Assembly: GCA_035222895.1 (NCBI GenBank)
Contig: JAVYIG010005298.1
Location: 62,001-126,000, forward strand
Direction: 5' to 3'
Length of the DNA stretch: 64,000 bases
Source of the DNA: Strongylocentrotus droebachiensis
Lineage: Eukaryota; Echinodermata; Echinoidea; Camarodonta; Strongylocentrotidae
Both the position numbers and the translations under genes were made by a program. The notes beneath the pieces were generated by a model. That model did no database searches and was not told where the DNA came from. It saw nothing but the letters and a program-made list of their open reading frames with translations. This document shows, in pieces, positions 33,259 to 43,176 of this stretch (the stretch's first letter is position 1; each line of letters opens with the position of its first letter).

Positions 33259-33815
33259 GGGGACGAATCATTAAAAAGAAATGAAGAAAGAAACAATCAG
33301 ACAAACAAATGTACATTTTGTTGTTTAATAAAAAACACAAAATCATTCTTAAATATTGTGTTCTTCGATGTTTGTCTTTTTGGGAGATGTTACAGGACTG
33401 ATATTCTCAAAGTCTGTCCAACTTTTAACCTTCAAATACATACATGTACATGTACAAATCCACAAAATAAATAAATTTTAACGGTTTCATGATTTTAATA
33501 CAGATATTGAAAAAGTGTACAAGTAAATAATTAAAACATGTATGCATCAAAAAAAAAATTGAAATTGAAATATAATCTAAAAAAATAGTAAAAAAGAAAG
33601 CTTACATGTACAGTGAATTTATATTTTCCACTTCATATTATTCATAAGATGACTTGAAAGTAAACAGGTGGCAGTGGACTTTTCTTCATACAGGGTATGT
33701 AACAAAACTTTTCCAGCTCACAGAGTTTGGACACATATTTCTGACCACATGCATATTTTGATTTTTGACAATCACGCAATATACTGATTGGCAATGATAG
33801 ACGGGTAAAAAAGAA

Positions 33816-34170
33816 ATGACATGAAGTCATAAAATCAGGAGGTGTTATTTCATGATTCATAACATCTGTTGGATCTGCCTTTTAAAACAATTACCGGTAA
33901 CATTACTGAAATGATGATAATTACGATAATTATTACAATGATAATGTAAATGGATGTACAGTATATGGATCTATTTCTAATATTGTCAATTTTTAAGAAA
34001 AGAAATCCAGCTAAAAAATCCATGACATGAAGTCGTAAATACAAGACATGTAATTTCATGATTCATAAAATCTGTTGGAACTGCCTTTTAAAAACAATAA
34101 CCGGTAACATTACTGAAATGATGATAATGATGATAATTATTACAATGATATTGTAAATGAATATGGATCT
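33816..34170. repeat. Two-copy tandem duplication downstream of the kelch-like gene
   Basis: Units starting GACATGAAGTCAT (~33817) and GACATGAAGTCGT (~34023) share TTCATGATTCATAA, ATCTGTTGGA, CTGCCTTTTAAAA and CCGGTAACATTACTGAAATG. Period ~206 bp. Downstream of the stop codon at 34750, so possibly in its 3' UTR. Confidence 0.75.
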
Positions 34171-34749
34171 ATTTTGTTTGCAATGATCATACAAAATACT
34201 GCTCTAGCGTGTCAAACACAATGGGTTACTCATTAGCAATCTGTAGAAATTTTAGAAAAGACCTTTTGATATGAGGGGTATACAAATAAAAAGCTTGTAC
34301 ATGTACATCTACAAGAGATCCGGACAATGCAATTCTAACATTTGTGCTGTATTTCACAATAGCCTACCCCCCCCCCCCACCCAACATGTATTCTTCACAA
34401 TAACCACAAGGTTGCACGGAAACCCACAGAAAAGAGAATTTCCTCAACTATGTCAATACTTAAATACATGTAATATGCAAATAATTTTTTTTAGAATCTC
34501 AATTCACGTGTACATGTAAATCCCTACCTCGAGCCATATCAGGACTAATACCCCTGGAGCCTGGGCTACTACCCCAAACAACTACAAATATTATACCTGT
34601 AAACTACCACCATGACTAAAATCTTGTTTGTTCGATTTTGTATTCAAACATAATTTCAGATCAGAGTATAAAAAACAGAACGGGGTATTTGAGAGAATAC
34701 AGATAAAACGTTTTAAAAAACCTGGGTAATACAAAATAAAGCAATTAAT

Positions 34750-36492
34750 TTATCTTTGCACAACAGGTGTAATGTTCTCAGTGAATAACCTCGCAGTGCT
34801 GCAAGAAAGAACATCCTGCAAAGGAATATCAATACCAACGTCATTAAATGTGGATGTGGCTCCTTGGCTGTTGTAGAGGTAGAGATCAAACTGAGGATGG
34901 AGTTGAACCGGTACCATGACCCCCATCTCATGTACCCCACACCAGACGGCACACAGGTAGAGCTCATTCTGGTACACCGTTGCCAGGCAGAACTTCATGA
35001 GGCTTGGGAGGTAACCACCGTTCTCCCACTTGCCTTCGTCTGGGAGGTACTTCTCCACCTGTATGCAAGGGACTTCGGTGCTGGACTGGGCCGAGGAACC
35101 ACCTATCACCCATATCTCGTTGCCGTGAGTCACGCACGCAGACCGAAGCCGAGGGGTAGTCATCGCGGGTAACGTCGCTGTCCACAGATCGGTAACGGTA
35201 TTGTAGCTCATAGTCCTGCTACCGGAGAAAACATAGATGCTATCACGGTACACCGCGCTAGTGAAATCTATCACGTCGCGAGGCATAGGGGTCATGAACT
35301 TCCACTCGTCTGCAGAAGGGTCATAGCATTCCACACTGTTAAGGATTTCCCAGTCATTAAGTCCTCCCAAAATATAGATATTACCGTTGACTACCTGTAG
35401 TTGGAAGTCGGTGCGCCCTTGCAAACGTTGGGCAACTGCTATCCATTTCTTTCGTATGTGGTTGTAATGGAACATGCTCTTGTCTTGATAGTCATTGGTG
35501 ATAGCATAGACCTCATTGTCCACTACTGTCACCAAGGCTCCAAACGTTCTGCAGATTGGTGGCAATTCTAGGAAATAGCACTTCCTGGTGGGCAAATGAA
35601 CACAGAATATTGTATTTTGGCGTCCATGTCTGCCGGCCATTAAAATAAGCTCTTGTGCACTCATACCTAACCTTGAACAACGTTCTGATGCTTTCTGTAC
35701 GGAAGACGGGGAAGCCAATCCATGTGACCCGCTACCAAAGCCTTGATCAGAGTCTGCTGTAGTGGGTCCCACTTCCAAAGCCAAAGGCATTAAACCTTCT
35801 TTCCTAGCCCTTGCAACTTGTGTCCTATCAAGAGACTCCATGTTAACATGTTTAAGGATCTCTTGAGCTGTACAGACCTTGCTAGTAGGATCTTTCTCAT
35901 ACCACTGGAACATAGCTTCGAAGACATCTCCTTCTGAACTGACATTCAGCATACGACTGCTTGCAATGCTCTGAACAACGTTGCCAGGTGCATTCAGAAA
36001 CTCTTCCTGCTTACTCACAAGGATAAAATTGTAATTAATGTACTCCCAGGATGTTTCCAACAAACTTGTGCAGGAGTATACAGTGGCAAGGCAGTACATT
36101 CCAATACAGTTAGCGATGCTGAGAGATTTCTCCAGGTACTCTGCACAGAAGTGGATGAGTGGTACCACCTGCAACAGATTTGAAGTGATGAAGACATCTT
36201 GGACATTCTGGTCGTCCAGGATGATGTTTCCCGTATAGAGGAAGTCCAGGAGTAACCTTAGTGAAGATGACTCAACGTCCTGGAGAGCCACCGTCTCCTG
36301 ACGGCTTTCGGACATCCCCCCTGTAAACATGGCCTTAAAGTAAGGACTGCATGCTGCCAGCACGCTCCTATGGCAAGGGAATAGGTCGGCATTGACTTGC
36401 AAAGAGACATCTGTAAGGAGACCTTCCGACCGAAGCGAGTGAAGTTGGGTCAGTACGACAGAGCCATGATTAGAATCAGAATACCTAGTCAT
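34750..36492 (-). CDS. BTB-BACK-kelch (KLHL-type) protein, 580 aa, coding region in one exon
   Basis: Likely substrate adaptor of a cullin-3 ubiquitin ligase, by family. A BTB domain spans about residues 15-120 (LLTDVSLQVNADLFPCHRSV; YFKAMFTGGMSES; LLDFLYTG), followed by a BACK domain to about 230 (CIGMYCLATVYSCTSL; EAMFQWYEKDP). After a Ser/Gly linker, about five kelch repeats cover ~285-540 (VVNGNIYILGGLNDWEILNS; NEIWVIGG; SVECYDPSADEWKFMTPMPR). The ATG at 36492 lies 3 nt into an exon that follows a strong acceptor (CTTTTACCCCAG), so there is at least one upstream non-coding exon. Which vertebrate KLHL it corresponds to is unclear, so no symbol is given. Antisense frames here are shadows. 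The family and boundaries are secure; the ligase role is family inference. Confidence 0.93.
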   Translation of the reverse strand: MTRYSDSNHGSVVLTQLHSLRSEGLLTDVSLQVNADLFPCHRSVLAACSPYFKAMFTGGMSESRQETVALQDVESSSLRLLLDFLYTGNIILDDQNVQDVFITSNLLQVVPLIHFCAEYLEKSLSIANCIGMYCLATVYSCTSLLETSWEYINYNFILVSKQEEFLNAPGNVVQSIASSRMLNVSSEGDVFEAMFQWYEKDPTSKVCTAQEILKHVNMESLDRTQVARARKEGLMPLALEVGPTTADSDQGFGSGSHGLASPSSVQKASERCSRLGMSAQELILMAGRHGRQNTIFCVHLPTRKCYFLELPPICRTFGALVTVVDNEVYAITNDYQDKSMFHYNHIRKKWIAVAQRLQGRTDFQLQVVNGNIYILGGLNDWEILNSVECYDPSADEWKFMTPMPRDVIDFTSAVYRDSIYVFSGSRTMSYNTVTDLWTATLPAMTTPRLRSACVTHGNEIWVIGGSSAQSSTEVPCIQVEKYLPDEGKWENGGYLPSLMKFCLATVYQNELYLCAVWCGVHEMGVMVPVQLHPQFDLYLYNSQGATSTFNDVGIDIPLQDVLSCSTARLFTENITPVVQR

Positions 36493-37274
36493 TACCTGGG
36501 GTAAAAGAAACAAAAAGAAGAAAATTAATTCATTTTTTCCAAGCTAAATTTGACTTGGGAACTACTGTACATGTACAGTAATTGTTTTTAACTTAGGAAT
36601 TCACGGACATGCATATGCTCAATTGATCAAGATGAATCTGACAAGAAATTTGTTTAAAGACTAATAAATTAGATTCGAAAAAAAGGGTTAAGTCAGTTTG
36701 TTTCCGTTATTCATCTTCTCAAACTTCTCTCTTCATACCGGTTTTCTGCTACTGGCAACCAACTTAACTGCTCTTCAATCACAGATCTACATTGCCTCTA
36801 GTTTCTTTCTTCTGCAATTATTTATAACTGCTATTTTACCGATGACAGTTTAATAGCAAGGAACGAACAAAAAAAAATCATCATCAACATCACATGCACA
36901 GCATTATCGACTTCATCGTTATCCAATTATCATCACATAATTCACATCATCCTCAATTTTAATCATGACTTTGAAAAGTTTGAATCATTCATTCATCAAT
37001 GTCCGACATGAACATTATAATTCATCATTGTCATCGACATTGTGACATTTATTATCAATAGAGTGAGTGAGACAGTCACAGTGCAGTGACCGGTATCATC
37101 CTGACATTTTCTTCTTCTTCTTCCAGGAATCCAAGGAAATTCTACTTCAACTAAGGCCCAAGATTGCGATTGCGCACTGTATGTCGTCATGAATCAATAA
37201 CCGACAAGGAAATTAGAATTGTTTGTTTAATTCAAGGATATGCACGGTATGTGATGTGATGTGCTAGCTGTGCC

Positions 37275-38113
37275 TTAGACCAAATTTTCCGTCTCTTTCG
37301 TTCGTTAGCCTCTTATTGGGGTAGGGTCGGCCGGCTCTCTCTTTAGAGACGGAAACCGTCTATACACATTCCCATGATAACGCCACGGCCATTTCAAGTC
37401 GTAGCGTTTTGCCCCCAAAATCCCCCAAAATGTCATTTTACCTCGTGCATGTTATATTGTAAATTAGGCCTAGGCTATAATAATTCAGTTTCACGTACCA
37501 ACTTGACTGAAATAATCCGTTTAATGGTCCCTTTTAAGGAAATTATGGGTCAAAATCGACATCCATGTTGAAAATCTTGCAAGCCGTGTTAAACTCTCGC
37601 TGCCGGAGTCATCTAAATCAATATCATCCCTTCTAGTCTACGCCGAAGGCAAAATGATTATGAAGGAAAAACTGTGGTAACGCCATTACGAACGTGTAGA
37701 TGGCGCACAGTTTTTCCTTCATAATCATTTTGCCTTCGGCGTAGACTAGAAGGGATGATATTGATTTAGATGACTCCGGCAGCGAGAGTTTAACACGGCT
37801 TGCAAGATTTTCAACATGGATGTCGATTTTGAATTTGACCCATAATTTCCTTAAAAGGGACCATTAAACGGATTATTTCAGTCAAGTTGGTAAGTGAAAC
37901 TGAATTATTATAGCCTAGGCCTAATTTACAATATAACATGCACGAGGTAAAATGACATTTTGGGGGATTTTGGGGGCAAAACGCTACGACTTGAAATGGC
38001 CGTGGCGTTATCATGGGAATGTGTATAGACGGTTTCCGTCTCTAAAGAGAGAGCCGGCCGACCCTACCCCAATAAGAGGCTATAACGAACGAAAGAGACG
38101 GAAAATTCGGTCT
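37275..38113. repeat. ~840-bp near-perfect palindrome
   Basis: Arms 37275-37676 and 37706-38113 are reverse complements with few differences: single-base changes, a 2-bp difference near the outer end, and a 6-bp indel (GAATTT-type, about 37552 vs 37830). The ~30-nt centre itself pairs through CGCCAT/ATGGCG, leaving a 13-nt loop near 37690. No transposase-like frame exists; the mirrored 65-67-codon frames are the same arm read on opposite strands. It is a foldback element, a hairpin locus or a local inverted duplication. Confidence 0.92.
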
Positions 38114-38395
38114 AGCTGTGCCTGTGCAAGTAATACTCTCAGTCAGACTCAAGGCTCGACTACAGCTACCATGACTACACGCGGCGCGCGACGGAGCCAC
38201 ACGTAGCTCCACCGCAGCCGGGGCCCGCCTGGCGGCAATCCTGGGCCGGTGATGCTAGCTCGGGTGCTTACTTCAATACTTGCTCCACAAACGCGACGCG
38301 ACACGACATTCTTTCTTCACATTTGATACATTGAAAATACAAAAGCATAAAACAAACCATGTTGTCCATAAATGTTTAATATATATTATACTTAC

Positions 38396-38470
38396 GTTTA
38401 ATAGCCGATCTGGGTTCGTTTTGATGTTACTGACTGCTTGATTATCAGCCAAAATCAATCCACCTCACTT
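38396..38470 (-). other. Candidate non-coding first exon of the kelch-like gene
   Basis: On the minus strand TTAAAC is followed by GTAAGT (38395-38390), a consensus donor. Frame analysis upstream shows a stop and no ATG, consistent with a 5' UTR. If used, the intron to the coding exon (acceptor at 36496-36498) is ~1.9 kb and contains the 37275-38113 palindrome. Confidence 0.4.
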
Positions 38471-38605
38471 GCGAGTCTCGTCATTTTGATCTTGTATGAA
38501 AACAAACACAAGGGCGTTGACCTTTGACCTCTAAGCTAAGCCGCTAAGTTTACTGACGAAACGCAACTCATTAGAGACGTGACCTAGTACAAATATCTTG
38601 TCAAA
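38471..38605. promoter_or_regulatory. Candidate bidirectional promoter, kelch-like gene / TOMM7
   Basis: This ~135-bp gap separates the candidate minus-strand first exon from the TOMM7 ATG at 38606. Moderately CpG-containing; no TATA box stands out. The TOMM7 start context is TCAAAATGGC. Inference from geometry only. Confidence 0.3.
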
Positions 38606-40459
38606 ATGGCAAATCTTAGACCTGAAACTAAGAAGAGGATCATGGATGTGGTGAACGTGGGCAAACTCACATTCCAGTTCGGATTCATTCCATTTATTTT
38701 GTATTTAGGTGAGTATTTTATAAGCCATGTGGACCTTCGGTCCCACACGTTCATTTTCACGTCGTTGAATGTACATACTACATGACAACTGACTCACTGA
38801 GGATGAAAATTGAAAGGGGGAGCAATTACGAAAATTCTTTCTAAATTTAAATCGAATAAATGAAAAACATGAATAGCAAAATTACCAAATTCTATTTACC
38901 TATCCATACAATTCTTTTCAGTTTAATTAGAAGTCTAATTAGACTAATGACCAGAATTTGGGCGGAGCCGGCATTTTTATCAAAAACAAGAAAAAAAACT
39001 GTTGTGAATCGAAATGACGCAACTTCTTTTTTACTGCATTTTTGTGTGTGCGTGTGTTTGGCTGGGGGGGGGGGGGAGGGGGGAGAAGTTACAATGAAAT
39101 TCATGATTCTAGGTGAGTTTGCATGTAAATTTAAATAGATCTACATTTGTATTAGGTAGGCAAATTCATGCAAAAAAATATATTCAAAAAACTGACTTGA
39201 AAACACATCATACAATTAGTCTGAACCGAGTCAGGAGCAAATTTGAAGAAATTATATTTTTAAATGTTGTAAAACCAAAGATATAAGAAGAAAACTGACC
39301 AAGTATCTGTACTAAAAATCGTACATGTAAAATTGGTCGTATACATTCGACAGCTGAAAATGACGCGCACGGTTGCATTACGTGCGTTCTCGAATCCAAA
39401 ATCATACCTCGCACACACACTCTCGCCATACCGCGAATGGTCTGTCATGGGGAGCTAGCCGGCTGAGAGTTTGCAGCGATACCAACGCAGCCGCGGAGCT
39501 CCGCAGAGCGCCATTTTAGCGGGACTCGGAAAGGTTCGCGGTGGGTAGGCAGCGGCCTAGCTTTTTGCCCAAACAACGCTAGATCGGCTGCTGGCAAAAT
39601 GAAAATAACTACGATCGAGAACATCGTCGGTTTCTTAACTTTTCAGTGAGATAATTCTGAATTCTAATTGAGACTATATAATAAATTAAATCGACAAAGA
39701 AACCTCAGTAGAACTCTTATAACTATACAAAAGCTTGTTTATTTCTTCATTTAACATTTTGTTTTCGACCATTTTTTCGTGCGCGAGTCAATGGAAACTA
39801 TGTATTACCAAACTTTCAACACGCAAGGAACGGGGAACACTCGCGGACCTCGTAACAAATTTGTTGCAAAAAAAAATTTCAAGGGTGATTCTGAAGCAGT
39901 GTAGAATATTGGCGCTGCAATGCGCAGAAATATACTTGAAAGAAACTTAATAAATCATACCTTAATTTTCAGAAAATCGTATTTGTATTAGTGTACCTAG
40001 ATGTGACTTGTTTATAACTCAGATTTTATGAAGATTTGTCGGGAAAAAATGTCATTTTTTTCCGTTTGGTGGTCATTTCTAGGCTAATATTTCAAAAGTT
40101 GCATCAGTAATGGGCCCGATGTTTCTCTTATCGTACTCGCATGTTATTTCTACATAGATTAAACATAGGATGGTTAAGGGTAAGACCAGATAACATTATA
40201 AAAAAGATATATCCTTCCACTCTCCCATATCCAAGTTTTGGGCTGATTATTGCCGACCCACCGCAGCAAGGCCATTCAGATTTTCGTACGAGCGCGAAGC
40301 GCCCTCTAGTGTCCCATGAATGTGCCTATATTAGGGTCTAAATATTTATCCTAAACTTCCAATTTGCCTATTTTATTTTATTTTATCTGTGTAGGATTCA
40401 AGAAAGGAGGAGAACCAGGCATGCCAGAGCCAGGACTGCTCAGTCTACTTTGGGCGTAA
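38606..40459 (+). CDS. TOMM7: TOMM7, mitochondrial import receptor subunit TOM7 (55 aa, two exons)
   Basis: Exons 38606-38708 and 40395-40459 join in phase across a GT-AG intron (168 nt including stop). TOM7 is a small subunit of the TOM complex in the mitochondrial outer membrane that modulates assembly of the complex and, in animals, PINK1 retention. Visible features: hydrophilic N-terminus with ETKKR, one membrane segment around FQFGFIPFILYLGF, and the conserved short C-terminal tail KKGGEPGMPEPGLLSLLWA, nearly as in vertebrates. Length 55 aa equals the usual animal length. The intron holds a copy of the ~1-kb repeat also present in VPS41 and SMARCAL1 introns. Transcribed away from the kelch-like gene and towards VPS41. 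Confidence 0.95.
39150..40335. mobile_element. Interspersed ~1.1-kb repeat in the TOMM7 intron (second copy of the 61808-62824 family)
   Basis: Shared with 61940-62620 in the same order: GACTTGAAAACACATC, GGAGCAAATTTGAAGAA-type, ACCAAAGATATAAGAAGAAA, TAATTCTGAATTCTAATTGA, GATAACATTATAAAAAAGAT, CTCTAGTGTCCCATGAATGT. A third, inverted copy is at ~3800-4300. The TACCGTATTTGCC-type terminal repeat of the VPS41-intron copy is not found here, so this copy is truncated or the ends have changed. Non-coding. Confidence 0.75.
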
Positions 40460-41777
40460 CCATGACGATATGTGAACATGAACTGGTGAAAAGACATTAT
40501 TACCTGGCCACCATGGCCTGTGACCAGAGTGGATCTAACTGGAGAAAAACATGGACTGAGAGGCATTCTACGTATTGCCGATCAAATGGAAGTGAAGAAA
40601 TTATGATATCAAAAGTATCATCACCACCATTTAACAGCTGGCTAGCAGGAGTTGTCAAAAGATGAAACATTGTCACGATTTTCATGGTCTGGACCTAAGC
40701 AGTATTCACATGTCTGCAATGCGTCTACAAAAGTGGATCAGAAGTCTTCATCCAGTCTAGCTTTAAAATGTTGAAACATCATCCATTATAGATTTAGAGT
40801 GGACACACGCATACCGTAACACGATTTTCATTTTCCAGATTTCTCACAGATCTGTTTGATCCCCCACCATTTCTTTGTAACAATTAGCTAAATCACCCTT
40901 TTCATAAAAGGAATTATTTGTCTACTTTTGGTACATTTCAAATTACTCGAGTACCATATATTAGAGGTTACCGTACACCTTTTTATTTACAAGAGGTTGC
41001 TTTATAAACTTTTAGACACTTTTAGACATCTACCTTTCATAAACTATGATTTTACACACAGTACACTGTTGATACTAATTTATCATGCTTTGTATGCACA
41101 TTACATGTATTTCATAATATTTGTGTGATTAACATGTAGAGCAGATGTATTTGTTTAGATACAGGATTACCTGGGTTTCCATTGGTTTGTGCGAACTTGA
41201 GTTTAATGGAAATTGTATGAAAGTCAGAAGACATCAATATTGTCATGAAAATATAAAAACTATCAAAATATAAAACATTACAAAATTTGCATCTTTGTAC
41301 TTTATTTGATTAGTGGAAGTCTCGCTATGCATTAGTTGCCCTCTGTATATGCACATTGGAAGTCTGTTTTACCATAATATTGTAGTGGAGCATTATTGTA
41401 GTGATTGAGCATGAGTGAAGGAGAAAGAAAGGGAGGGAATACTGATGAGAGAGAGAGAGAAAGAAGGAAGAAACAAAGTGAGAAACAGTTGAAGAAAGAG
41501 AGGCAAGCAAGATAGAATGTCTGCACATATAATGGATAATAGAAAAACTGTGATGCACACACACAAACGACGTACATGAATACATAATATATGGCACTTT
41601 ATTCAAAGAGTTTCCAAGCAAATCTGAACAATACATGTTCAACAATATCATAATTGCTCTTCATTAATATAATATAAATTGATTTCATACATCTGTACAG
41701 CTTACATGTGACTACAAACAAAACAAATACTTTGGCAAGCACATTATTTAAAACAAGGAGGTTAAGTTACCCGGTAA

Positions 41778-41787
41778 TTTTTTTTTT

Positions 41788-41818
<31 letters not shown>

Positions 41819-41820
41819 GT
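41778..41820. repeat. Poly-T followed by poly-G tract
   Basis: About 19 T then about 20 G in direct succession. Seen directly; its length is likely to be an assembly estimate. Confidence 0.85.
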
Positions 41821-42511
41821 ACCTGCAGAATAATTTTATATTCGCTTTTCAAGAAATTATTTAGTTGATGCAACAAATGCATTGCCATTTTATTACCACA
41901 AGTGAAATATCTTTTCCTAAAAAGTAACAATATAATAATTTTCAGAATACCACTCGAAGTCCTTCGATGTAGAAGTGTAAACATGAAAAATTACTAAAGG
42001 TACTATGTAAGTCTTTCGGATTTTGAGGCGAATCCCTGGAAAACATGATGGCCAGGGAAAATAATGAAGTGTCATAAATCTTCTTTAAACAAACAAATAA
42101 CAGAATAATTTCAGTAGTCCACGTACACAAATACTTTAAAAAAGTAGAAAACTGAAGCAAAGCCATCATTTACCCTTTGTTTGAGATTTAAAAGGATCAA
42201 TAGATAAATATGAGAGTCTACGGTTTTTTTTCTTCCGAAAGTACTTTTAAACCCTTGAAATAAAATAGGATTCAACATTGAAAATTCCACATCAAATTTT
42301 ATTTCTTTTGTATTTTATGTGTCGTTTATAAGTTTTTATCAAACAAGAAAGCAGATTCATTTACATGTACTTCCTCTCAAATGTTTTCTTTACATGTACC
42401 AAAAGATACATATAACTAACAAACTTAATAAATAAAATCAATTGTGGTTAAACAAAATTTAGTATGAAAAAGAAATCATTCCAAGGGAAACTGGGAACGA
42501 TCGATGCATAT

Positions 42512-42705
42512 TACAGTGAAACCTGTCTATAAATACCACCCAAGGGAGACTAGAAAAGTAGTCTTTATAGGCAGGTGGTCTTTATGTGCAGATGCCTATA
42601 GTACATGTTTCAATGAGAAACCATTTTCAAGGGAAACAAAAGATGTGGCCTTTATAGACAGGTGGTCTTGCTATACAGGTGGTCACTAAAGCAGGTTTGA
42701 CTGTA
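42512..42705. repeat. Short TIR element, family 'TACAGTSAAACCTG' (copy 4)
   Basis: It starts TACAGTGAAACCTGTCTATA and ends GCAGGTTTGACTGTA, with GGTCTTTATAGGCAGGTGGT inside. Flanked by T/A-rich sequence. Confidence 0.8.
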
Positions 42706-43176
42706 TAAGCACAGTTATGTCGTGATTTTGCATCTATCCAAGAGGTAGATGTTGTTTGAAATTAGCACTTTGAGCAAGTAATGTTATGTGTGCCAGTTGC
42801 TGAAAGGAGTCAGAAGACAGAAGTCACTTGTGGTCAAGGGAATTCGTATCGGATCCATAATTAAATACAGTTTCAAATCCTCTTTGTTGAGATATATGAA
42901 GTCATAAACCGCACTTTTTTTGGTCAACGTGTAAATGACCAGCAACTGCGTCCAACAATGGCCCTATGTGTAAATTCACTTAGCTCTGTGTAAAAGAAAT
43001 GTGTGGCGTAAACCACTTTGCATCATCATTTAAAAAAACGCTGGGGTCGACTGCTACATATCTAAAAAAAGGCTTAATCAGTTCATTCATTCTGTAGATC
43101 TATTGAGGCCTTCTCTCTATCTCTGTTCATTTGATATTCAGTCTATCAGTCTATCTCTGTACTGGAATAGCTTTGA

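Larger units (their letters stand above)
40460..43176. other. Convergent 3' region between TOMM7 and VPS41
   Basis: No exon was recognised. Contents: a GA-rich stretch at 41410-41510, a poly-T/poly-G tract at 41778-41820, and the short TIR element at 42512-42705. It presumably contains both 3' UTRs; their ends cannot be assigned. Confidence 0.5.

Noticed and set aside
34864..35172. 102-codon plus-strand frame
   Set aside because: It is the antisense shadow of the kelch-repeat coding exon.
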